Assembly: GCF_002356295.1 (NCBI RefSeq)
Contig: NZ_AP018042.1
Location: forward strand, 5,116,361-5,180,360
Direction: 5' to 3'
From: Labilibaculum antarcticum
GTDB taxonomy: Bacteria > Bacteroidota > Bacteroidia > Bacteroidales > Marinifilaceae
Length of the DNA: 64,000 nucleotides
Shown: piece after piece, positions 26,672 to 36,700 of the stretch
Layout of the letters: every line of letters begins with the position of its first letter
How positions within the stretch are numbered: position 1 is the stretch's first letter
The notes under the pieces: model-generated
What the model was told of the DNA's origin: nothing
Databases searched by the model: none
Seen by the model: only the letters and a program-made list of their open reading frames with translations
Made by a program: the position numbers and the translations under genes

Positions 26672-27670
26672 TCAGTTCTTCCTCTTTTTACCTAATGCTT
26701 TCATTTTTATTTTTGGTGTGTACACAGGCACACCTCCAATTGGTATCGAAAAGAAAGGAAGAGCTTCTCCATACTGATTTTTAATTGAAATAACTACATT
26801 ATTATTCTTTACCAATATGGTACGACGTTTAATAAATTGAATTTCCAGAGAAGAATTTTTCTCTCTATCACCAATCGGAAATTTATTTCTAATCCATTGA
26901 TCTTCACTTGATAGGTCGCAAAGCATTCCGTTTTTTGCAACAGAATTAATTCGAATATAACCGTCATTATCCCAATCAAAATTGGTTACTTCTACTGAAA
27001 TTGTTTTGTCATCTGCGAAAGGATAAATTTGTGAAATATCATTCATGTCATTTGAAAGTCGAAACGTATATTCATAAGTGAAAACATTCCCACCTTCAAC
27101 TTCTTTATTTTCTTTTGAGTTGGTGCTCAAAAAGAAGTTGTAGAGATTTCCATCATCACCCGATTTACCTGTTACAATAACTTTGAAAACTCGACCACCA
27201 AATTTTTCTATCATTTCTCCTTCATAAGGATTAAATGGGCCAAAAGTATACCAGGCGTTATCATATTTAGTATCCTGTTCAAAATTCACAGAAGCCAAAA
27301 GATTTCCACTATCAAATTTACCAACAGGGTCTATATTCTGTGCATCTTTGTTAGACCAACACTCAAATCCTCCATATACAGAAAAATTAACTTTTGTATT
27401 GTACTCTCCTTTTTGTTCATCATTGTAACCTCCTATTTCGGGATCAAAAACTCTAAAGTAAACTGGTTCTGTATGATTTTCAGGGATTAAGAAAAAATAT
27501 ATTTGACAAAAATCATCATCACCCCAGGAGGTTTCCGCATCAGCCCCGAAGGTAACAAGATAAGGTATATTTTCTTCTGCTGCAGGAACAGACTGGGCAT
27601 TTAGGCTTTTACTATATGATAAAAAACCATAAACAAATATACAGAAGATAATTATTTTTAATCGTGACAT
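26672..27670 (-). CDS. Secreted protein of unknown function in the T9SS cluster
   Basis: This 332-residue protein has a signal peptide at about 1-25 (IIIFCIFVYGFLSYSKSLNAQ). The mature region starts VPAAEENIPYLVTFGADA and contains an aromatic, acidic DDDFCQIYFFLIPENH and PVYFRVFDPEIGGYNDE. It looks like an extracellular beta-sandwich rather than an enzyme. I recognise no named family and no transmembrane segment after the signal. It lies between the PD40/OmpA-like gene (23 nt) and the histidine kinase (14 nt) on the same strand, so it is probably one product of the surface-protein operon. It could be a ligand or regulator for the adjacent propeller sensor; that is speculation. Confidence 0.6.
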   Translation of the reverse strand: MSRLKIIIFCIFVYGFLSYSKSLNAQSVPAAEENIPYLVTFGADAETSWGDDDFCQIYFFLIPENHTEPVYFRVFDPEIGGYNDEQKGEYNTKVNFSVYGGFECWSNKDAQNIDPVGKFDSGNLLASVNFEQDTKYDNAWYTFGPFNPYEGEMIEKFGGRVFKVIVTGKSGDDGNLYNFFLSTNSKENKEVEGGNVFTYEYTFRLSNDMNDISQIYPFADDKTISVEVTNFDWDNDGYIRINSVAKNGMLCDLSSEDQWIRNKFPIGDREKNSSLEIQFIKRRTILVKNNNVVISIKNQYGEALPFFSIPIGGVPVYTPKIKMKALGKKRKN

Positions 27671-27693
27671 TCTTATTCTGGGTTTAGTAAGGC

Positions 27694-29799
27694 TTATTCC
27701 TTGACAACAATAAATTCTAATTTACTCGTATTTTTATTCTCTTCGTCTATTTCGGTTGTAATTTCATAGACAGCAGTGCGTAATCGGAATTTTTCAACGC
27801 CATTATCTATAAGGTAATCAGCAATTTTCTGGGCTGCTTTGCTTGCGATATCAAGACCTTGATTACTTGTGGTACTTACGTGAAATCCAATTTTTAGTTC
27901 AATCATTGGATTTGACAGTAAAATTTTTAGCAGACGATCCAAAATCGGCTTAGTCGATTTTGAAAAAGATTGATTCTCCCGCTCTATAATTGAATATTGA
28001 AATTGAGATGAGAGAGCTTGTAACTCTTTTTCAATTAATAGAATTTTTGCATTACTTTTTCTATTTGAACTCAATTCACTTCTAAGAGCCAGGGCTTTTG
28101 CCGGGTTGCTGTTTAAATCGTCTTCATTAAGTTCATTTTTAAGAGTGTTCGAAATAATAAACTGCTTTTCCTTTTCAAAAGATTCAAAGAAAGCCAAATC
28201 GAACGCCTTCAAAATACTTCTTGAATCGGGATATAGCAGAGCTAGCTTAGGTATGGAAATAATTAAATCTTCAAGTTGTTGAGTCACAATATAGTTTCCA
28301 TCTGCTGATACTATATTTTTCATGTCTTTCGAGTTGTTTTCCGATTTCATCAGCATTAAAGCTGTTGGATTATTAACGATATCCAGGTTTTTCTCGACAC
28401 AAACTTTTTGTATATATCCTAAACTGTCTTTTTCACTTACAACACCCAAAACTACCTTGTAAATACCTTTTTTATTGTAAGAGTGATTTTGCTTAACTCC
28501 TTCAGCAAGTATGCCATCACCAAAATCCCAAAAGTATTTTTCCAAATTAACGGAAGGTAAATTTGTTTCAGATGCAACAAAAATCACCTCTGTCTGGGTT
28601 AAAGCTTCATCAACAGAAGTTATATAAGCCTGTTCAAAATCAAGTAGTTCAAACTCATAAGTTGTTTGTCTCATGAACACCTCCCCTGTTCGTTTGTCAA
28701 TAATATTTAGTTCTACAGTATACTTTCCTGGTCCATCATAACAATGTTCAGCTTCTTTTCCTTTTATCTTAATACCATCACCAAATCCCCACTCATAATA
28801 CGTTTTACTGGTATCTACAGGTGTGTAATATTCATCGTAAAAAAGAAAACAATATTGATTTTCTTTAATTGTATCGCAATTAGTAAATTGAGGAAATAGA
28901 GTTTTAAAATCATAAATATCATCTCCCCCATTTCGATTACTTGAAAAATAACCTTTTTCAAAATTAAGGTCAGTAATTAAACCAAAATCATCAGATTCTG
29001 AATTAATTGGCGAATTAATATGAAGGACTTCTTCCCATTCACCATGATTCATTTTACTTGAGAAAATATCTAAGCCACCTAAACCGTTATGCCCATCAGA
29101 AGAGAAAAATAGTTCGCCGGAAGGTGAAATAAATGGAAAACTTTCATTTTTCTTAGTGTTGATTTTAGATCCCAGATTTTTGGGCGTACTCCATATATTA
29201 TTAATCTTTTCACACATATAGATATCCAATCCTCCCAATCCACCTGACATATCAGATACGAAGAACAATTTTGATCCATCTTCACTTAATGAAGGCATTG
29301 TTATATGATGATCAAAACTATTGTGAGCGAAAGGTTCTGGATCACTCCAAATGTTGGCATTTAAATAGGATGTAAATAATCCAAGTTTATTATTATCATC
29401 TTTTGTATCTCGTTTTTTACTAGATACCTCATTGTTTCGTGAAAATATAATCATTGAGTCATTAGCTCCAAAGCATGCTGGCCCATCATTAAAATTGGTC
29501 ATTAATTGCGTGGACAGAATTACCGGCGTTTTGCCTAAACTATCGCCCTGTGTAGGGACGTAAAACATATTAAAAAGTTCTTTGTCATCAGGAGTCGAAA
29601 AGGTCACAAAAAGATCAGTTCTTCTATTTGAGCAGAATACGATTCCATCTCTGTAATATGCTGATGAATATTCATCGTCCTGAGCAGAACAAAATGCAGT
29701 TAAATTAACCTCATAATTTGCAGACTGACTACTTACAAAAAAAGGAGAAACCAGATTAAATAGTAGTAATAGTATTACGGTAAAGAATCTATTCATCAT
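27694..29799 (-). CDS. PD40 beta-propeller/PKD protein with degenerate OmpA-like C-terminus
   Basis: The 701-residue exported protein has a signal peptide (FTVILLLLFNLVSPFFVSSQ), PD40-type propeller repeats at about 35-310 (SEDGSKLFFVSDMSGGLGG, SPSGELFFSSDGHNGLGG, YFSSNRNGGDDIYDF), two PKD-like domains (YYEWGFGDGIKIKG near 340 and KYFWDFGDGILAEG near 430), and a C-terminal stretch (about 600-701; AAQKIADYLIDNGVEKFRL) placed like OmpA peptidoglycan-binding domains. Proteins of this build accompany PorP/SprF and giant T9SS substrates in Bacteroidota and are thought to help hold them at the outer membrane. The usual OmpA NxxLSxxRA motif is not visible, so peptidoglycan binding may be lost. Confidence 0.75.
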   Translation of the reverse strand: MMNRFFTVILLLLFNLVSPFFVSSQSANYEVNLTAFCSAQDDEYSSAYYRDGIVFCSNRRTDLFVTFSTPDDKELFNMFYVPTQGDSLGKTPVILSTQLMTNFNDGPACFGANDSMIIFSRNNEVSSKKRDTKDDNNKLGLFTSYLNANIWSDPEPFAHNSFDHHITMPSLSEDGSKLFFVSDMSGGLGGLDIYMCEKINNIWSTPKNLGSKINTKKNESFPFISPSGELFFSSDGHNGLGGLDIFSSKMNHGEWEEVLHINSPINSESDDFGLITDLNFEKGYFSSNRNGGDDIYDFKTLFPQFTNCDTIKENQYCFLFYDEYYTPVDTSKTYYEWGFGDGIKIKGKEAEHCYDGPGKYTVELNIIDKRTGEVFMRQTTYEFELLDFEQAYITSVDEALTQTEVIFVASETNLPSVNLEKYFWDFGDGILAEGVKQNHSYNKKGIYKVVLGVVSEKDSLGYIQKVCVEKNLDIVNNPTALMLMKSENNSKDMKNIVSADGNYIVTQQLEDLIISIPKLALLYPDSRSILKAFDLAFFESFEKEKQFIISNTLKNELNEDDLNSNPAKALALRSELSSNRKSNAKILLIEKELQALSSQFQYSIIERENQSFSKSTKPILDRLLKILLSNPMIELKIGFHVSTTSNQGLDIASKAAQKIADYLIDNGVEKFRLRTAVYEITTEIDEENKNTSKLEFIVVKE

Positions 29800-29814
29800 T
29801 TGATCTTTTGTGCT

Positions 29815-30735
29815 TTATAGATTTCTAGGACTATGAACTTTAATAGTATATTTAAAATCATAACGAAGCATTAATTCGTGTGCTCCAAGGCTAGTTTTAT
29901 TGTATATAGTTGAATTAAAATCAGCCATATAGCCTAATATGAACTGTTTGTTTAATTGAACTTGAAACATTCCTTTAAATAGTTTTCGTTCGCTATCATA
30001 AGCCGTTCCTACAGAAAATTTATCCAAATAAATTAGTCGACTCATAATAATAAAATCTGCTTCGCTTTCTTTTTGATATTTAAGCATCAGACTTGGAACC
30101 ATTTTTAAGTTTTGTTGTAAATTGAATGTATAATCTCCAGTTATAATATAATTGTACTTTGAAAAATCGTTTTTGACATCATATTTATCTTTGGAGGAAT
30201 TGAACGTATAGGAAAGCATATACGGAACAGAAAAACCAATATTATATTTTGCTGTTGAATAGTATGCTCCAATACTTACTTCCGGAATTAAGTAGGTTGG
30301 TGAATTGTTTTGAATTAAGTCATCATTAAGATCATTTGCCAATAATTCAGTCCAGGCAGTATTCATCATTATAAATCCACCACCTAAGCCCATTGCTAAA
30401 TTCCCATTTTTCATTTTAATTCGAAAAGAGTAATTACCAATTAGACTTGTTTCGTTAGTGACGCCAATTTGATTATTAATTATGGAAATTCCCAAACCCA
30501 TATTTTGCTTTCTCATTGGGGAATGAGCGGAAAATGATAGAGTTTTGGGTGCGCCTTTGAATCCAACCCATTGATTACGGTACAAAAAGCTGGCACTTAA
30601 AGCATCACCACTTCCTGCTAAAGCAGGATTTAATACGATAGGGTTAAAAATATATTGATTCGTAAATTGGGTGTTCTGCCCAAATATGAATAGAGGAACA
30701 AGAAGCCAAAATATGATGATAATCGTTTTTCTCAT
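29815..30735 (-). CDS. PorP/SprF family type IX secretion outer-membrane protein
   Basis: This 306-residue protein has a signal peptide (IIIIFWLLVPLFIFGQ) and the family marks YIFNPIVLNPALAGSGDA and SFLYRNQWVGFKGAPKTLSF, followed by a beta-barrel-like alternation (GLGISIINNQIG, YSFRIKMKNGNLAMGLGGG). PorP/SprF proteins sit in the outer membrane and anchor or help export type B T9SS substrates. It follows the giant protein gene directly (1 nt between them), the standard arrangement, so the two are almost certainly a substrate/anchor pair. Confidence 0.92.
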   Translation of the reverse strand: MRKTIIIIFWLLVPLFIFGQNTQFTNQYIFNPIVLNPALAGSGDALSASFLYRNQWVGFKGAPKTLSFSAHSPMRKQNMGLGISIINNQIGVTNETSLIGNYSFRIKMKNGNLAMGLGGGFIMMNTAWTELLANDLNDDLIQNNSPTYLIPEVSIGAYYSTAKYNIGFSVPYMLSYTFNSSKDKYDVKNDFSKYNYIITGDYTFNLQQNLKMVPSLMLKYQKESEADFIIMSRLIYLDKFSVGTAYDSERKLFKGMFQVQLNKQFILGYMADFNSTIYNKTSLGAHELMLRYDFKYTIKVHSPRNL

Positions 30736-30736
30736 T

Positions 30737-33700
30737 CTATCTCTTTATAACTACGTATCCCTTAAACACTTTGTTTGTTTTCAATTTAATCACATAAAAA
30801 TATGTGTCCATTGGGAGTTTAATACCATTTCTGTCAAGACCATTCCAATTGTTTTTATAATTTTTATCTGTGAATATTTCAACTCCTCCTCTATTAAAAA
30901 TACTTAATTGAATATCGCTCAAATTATCCGATCCTCTTATAATAAAATACTCGTTTCGATCATCTCCGTTGGGTGTTATTACTGTGGGGATGAATAATTT
31001 ATCTACAGCTAGTTTTATCTCATCAGAATCGTTGCAAAATTGATTCGTTTCTGTCCAGAGAAGGATGTTTTCACCTAAGCCAAGTTTATCTAAAAAAGTA
31101 TTCGGCGAGAATCGATCAAATAAATTTGCATTACCACTTATAACTGTCCATTCACCAGTTCCATCTGTTGATAAAACAGCATTTAACTGAACTTGATCTG
31201 CAAATACCATATTTATATCCAGTCCTGCATTTGCAATGGGCTGTTCTTGGAAAATGATATTGACAATATCATTATCGGAACATTCTCCACTAATTTCAGT
31301 CCACATAAACTGATAGCTATCATATGCATCAACAGTGACAGTAGCATCGGGAGAATTAGCGTTTGGCGTAAATGCAACATTCCCATTTCCTGATATTTTT
31401 TGCCAAACACCCAGCCCCGCACTTGGGATCGCTGAAAGAGAGTATTCAAGTCCACATTGATCACCTCCAAAACCTGAATTAGCGATTGGTTGCTCATAAA
31501 AATTAACAATTATTTCATCGCTAGCTGTGCACGAACCATTGTCCTCAGTCCATCTAAATGAATAGGTATCATAAGCATCAACTGTGACAACACTATTTGC
31601 GGAATTTGAATTTGGCGAGAAAGAAGCATTACCACTGCCTGAGATTTTTGTCCATGTACCATTTCCAACACTAGGTGTTGCTGTTAACGAAAAGCTTAAA
31701 CCACACATATTTCCTCCATTACCAATGATTGCAACTGGTTGATCGTAAAAATCAACATCAATTATTTCAGAGTCGGTACAATTCCCATTGGTTTCTGTCC
31801 ACAAAAATTGATATGAACCAAAATTACTTACAGTAACAGTGCTTGCAGATAAGCTACTGTTCGGAAAGAAACTTGATGTTCCGGGTCCAGATACCTGAGT
31901 CCATTTTCCTGATCCAACACTAGGAATCGCATTAAAAATAAAATCTAAATCACATTCACCTCCCCCTGTTCCGGCATCAACAATAGGTTGCTCATAAAAA
32001 TTAACAATTATTTCATCGTAATCCATGCAAGATCCGTTCGTTTCGGTCCATCTCAATTTATAGGATCCGTATATATCAGTAGTAACTATTGCTTTGGGAT
32101 CATTTGCATTTGGAGAAAAGCTAATATTTCCAAGACCAGATTCTTTTGTCCATGATCCTAACCCTGAGCTTGAAATTGCTGAAAGGGTATAATCAAAAGC
32201 ACATTCATCTCCACCAACTCCAGCATCAGCAACAGGTTGCTGAAAAAAACTTATACTTATATTGTCACTGTCAGTACAACCGTTACTAAGTTCCGTCCAG
32301 GTAAAGTCATATGTACCGTAAGAATCTACATTTACCGTTGCATTAGGAGTATTGGCATCAGGTAAGAACACTGCATTGCCTAATCCTCCCGTATTAGTCC
32401 ATGTCCCTACTCCTACACTAGCGACTGCAGACAACGTGAAATCAAGATCACATTCATTCCCTCCTGTGCCTGCGTTAGCTGTTGGTCCAGGTATAAATGT
32501 AATCGTCATATCATCACTCACAGACGAACATCCAAGATTTCCGACAGTCTTAGTAAGCTTTATAATCCCTGATTCATCACTTCCAAAATTGTAAGTTGGA
32601 TTATCGATTGTATTATCATCAAATGTTCCACTCCCACTAGTACTCCACGCAATTATTCCATTTGATGAAGTACTACCTAAAATTGCATAATTACTTCCTC
32701 CGCAGATATTATCGTCTGTACCGGCATAAGAAACAGGAGTTTGATTAAAATTAATGGTAACATCATCTGTACTTATACAGATTCCATTGGCAATTGTCCA
32801 TCGATACAAATAAGTTCCGTAAGAAGTAACTGTAGCTATAGCATTTTCGGATGTGGTTGAACTGAAAATTGTAGAACTAGGTCCTGAAATCTGTGTCCAT
32901 GACCCACTTCCAATTGTTGGTGCATTTGCACCTAAGCTTATGCTGCTTAATACGTCACAATAACTTTGATCACCTCCTGCACTTGCAACAGTTGGTCCTT
33001 CATAAAAATTGACAACAATATCCTCTTTGTTTGAAGTACAAGAACCATTGCTAATCGTCCATCTGTAAATGTAAGAGCCAGGTTGACTTGCCGTCGCTAT
33101 TGCGTTTCCGAAATTAACATTGCTAAATATTGTTGTTCCAAGGCCCGAAACCTGAGACCAAGAACCAATACCCACCCATGGAGTATTACCCCCTAAACTT
33201 GTGCTTGAAAGATCACTACAAATATTCTGATTTACTCCAACACTAGCTAAGGATGGTGCTTGATAGTAAGTTACACTTATATCTGCCCTACTTGAAGTAC
33301 AAGTTTCATTAGCAATTGTCCACCTGTAAACGTAAGTTCCGTAATTAGTTACGGTAGCAGTAGAACCTCCGGAATTAACACTGCTAAATGTGCTTGTACC
33401 AGGACCTGATAATTGCGACCAAGAGCCAGTTCCGGCTGTCGGAGTATTTCCTCCAAGACTTATACTGGTTAATGTTCCACATCGTTCTTGAATGCTCCCA
33501 ACTGTAGCTGTGGTTGGAGATTCATAAAAGTTTACGCTTACATCTGCTGTTTCAGGAGTACAAGTACCATTGTTGATTGTCCAGCGGTAAACGTAAGTTC
33601 CGTAAGCAGTTGGTTTGGCAGTTGAGCTTCCTGAATTGATATTACTGAATGTTGTGGTTCCCGGACCTGATACCTGTGACCAAGTTCCCAGCATTGGAAG

Positions 33701-36700
33701 AGATACATTATTGCCTCCTAATGCTCCGCTTTGAGTCGTAAGAATATCAGAACTACAAATATCCTGAACGGAACCTACACTTGCTGCAGTTGGAGTTTTA
33801 TAGAAATTTACCGTTAATTCCGCTCGGGTTGAGTCACAGGTTCCGTTGCCAATTGTCCACCTGTAAACGTAAGTTCCGTAATCAGTTGGGGTCGCAGTTG
33901 AGCTTCCTGAATTAATATCACTGAATGTTGTGGTATTTGTTCCCGGACCTGACTCCTGAGACCAAGTTCCCAGCATTGGAAGAGATACATTATTGCCTCC
34001 TAATGCTCCGCTTTGAGTCGTAAGAATATCAGGACTACAAATATCCTGATCGGAACCTACACTTGCAGCAGTTGGTGTTTCATAGAAATTTACCGTTAAT
34101 TCCGCTCGGGTTGAATCACATGTTTCGTTGCCAATTGTCCACCTGTAAACGTAAGTTCCGTAAGCTGTTGCTGTAGCGGTTGAAGTACCAGAATTATCAT
34201 TACTAAAAGTTGATGTACCAGTTCCTAATACTTGCGTCCATGAGCCAGTTCCAACCACAGGAGTATTTCCACCTAAACCTGTACTTGTTAAGGTTCCACA
34301 TTGATCTTGACTGCTCCCGACTGTAGCAGTGGTTGGTGTCTGATAAAAATTCACTGTTATATCCGCTTCTGTTGAAGCACAGGTTCCGTTACCAATTGTC
34401 CACCTGTAAACGTAAGTTCCGTAATCAGTTGCAGTAGCTGTCGAACTTCCTGAATTAATATCACTGAATGTGGTTGTATTTGTTCCCGGACCAGAAAATT
34501 GCGACCATGAACCAGTTCCTGCTGTTGGAGTATTTCCACCCAAACCTAAACTTGTTAAAGTTCCGCATTGATCTTGACTGCTCCCAACTGTAGCAGTGGT
34601 TGGTGTCTGATAGAAGTTCACCGTTATATCTGCTGTGCTTGGTGTACAAGTACCATTGTTGATTGTCCACCTGTAAACGTAAGTTCCGTAATCAGTTGCA
34701 GTAGCTGTAGAACTTCCTGAATTAATATCACTGAATGTGGTTGTATTTGATCCAGGACCTGACTCCTGAGACCAAGTTCCAGTCCCAACCACAGGAGTAT
34801 TTCCTCCCAAACTTGTACTTGTTAGTGTAGCGCATTGATCCTGATTGCTCCCAACTGTTGCAGTGCTAGGTGTTTCATAGAAATTTACCGTTAATTCCGC
34901 TCGGGTTGAATCACAGGTTTCGTTGCCAATTGTCCACCGGTAAATGTAAGTTCCGTAATCACTTGCTGTAGCCGCAGAACTTCCAGAATTATCATTACTA
35001 AAAGTTGATGTACCAGTTCCTAATATTTGCGACCATGAGCCAGTTCCAACCACAGGAGTATTTCCACTTAAACCTGTACTTGTTAATGTTCCACATTGAT
35101 CTTGACTGCTCCCAACTGCAGCAGTGGTTGGTGTCTGATAAAAGTTCACTGTTATATCCGCTTCTGTTGAGTCACAGGTTCCGTTACCAATTATCCACCT
35201 GTAAACGTAAGTTCCGTAATCAGTTGCAGTAGCTGTAGAAATTCCTGAATTAATATCACTGAATGTGGTTGTGTTTGTTCCCGGACCAGAAAATTGCGAC
35301 CATAAACCAGTTCCTGCTGTTGGAGTATTTCCACCCAAACCTAAACTTGTTAAAGTTCCGCATTGATCTTGACTGCTACCAACTGTGGCAACCGATGGTG
35401 TCTGATAAAAGTTCACCGTTATATCTGCTGTGCTTGGCGTACAAGTCCCGTTACCAATTGTCCACCGGTAAATGTAAGTCCCGTAATCACTTGCTGTAGC
35501 CGTAGAACTTCCGGAATTGATAGTACTGAATGTCGTTGTGTTTGTGCTGGGACCTGAGACTTGAGACCATATTCCAGTCCCAACCACAGCAGTATTTCCT
35601 CCAAGACTTGTACTAGTCAATGTTCCACATCGTTCTTGAATGCTCCCAACTGTAGCTGTGGTTGGAGATTCATAAAAGTTTACGCTTACATCTGCTGTTT
35701 CAGGAGTACAAGTACCATTGTTGATTGTCCAGCGGTAAACGTAAGTTCCGTAAGCAGTTGGTCTGGCTGTTGAGCTTCCTGAATTAATATTACTGAATGT
35801 TGTTGTTTCCGGACCTGATACCTGTGACCAAGTTCCCAGCATTGGAAGAGATACATTATTACCTCCTAATGCTCCGCTTTGAGTCGCAAGAATATTGGAA
35901 CTACAAATATCCTGATCTGAACCTACACTTGCTGCAGTTGGAGTTTTATAGAAATTTACCGTTAATTCCGCTCGGGTTGAGTCACAGGTTCCGTTGCCAA
36001 TTGTCCACCTGTAAACGTAAGTTCCGTAATCAGTTGGGGTCGCAGTTGAGCTTCCTGAATTAATATCACTGAATGTTGTGGTATTTGTTCCCGGACCTGA
36101 CTCCTGAGACCAAGTTCCCAGCATTGGAAGAGATACATTATTGCCTCCTAATGCTCCGCTTTGAGTCGTAAGAATATCAGGACTACAAATATCCTGATCG
36201 GAACCTACACTTGCAGCAGTTGGTGTTTCATAGAAATTTACCGTTAATTCCGCTCGGGTTGAATCACATGTTTCGTTGCCAATTGTCCACCTGTAAACGT
36301 AAGTTCCGTAAGCTGTTGCTGTAGCGGTTGAAGTACCAGAATTATCATTACTAAAAGTTGATGTACCAGTTCCTAATACTTGCGTCCATGAGCCAGTTCC
36401 AACCACAGGAGTATTTCCACCTAAACCTGTACTTGTTAATGTTCCACATTGATCTTGACTGCTCCCGACTGTAGCAGTGGTTGGTGTCTGATAAAAATTC
36501 ACTGTTATATCCGCTTCTGTTGAAGCACAGGTTCCGTTTCCAATTGTCCACCTGTAAACGTAAGTTCCGTAATCAGTTGCAGTAGCTGTAGAAATTCCTG
36601 AATTAATATCACTGAATGTGGTTGTATTTGTTCCCGGACCAGAAAATTGCGACCATGAACCAGTTCCTGCTGTTGGAGTATTTCCACCCAAACCTAAACT

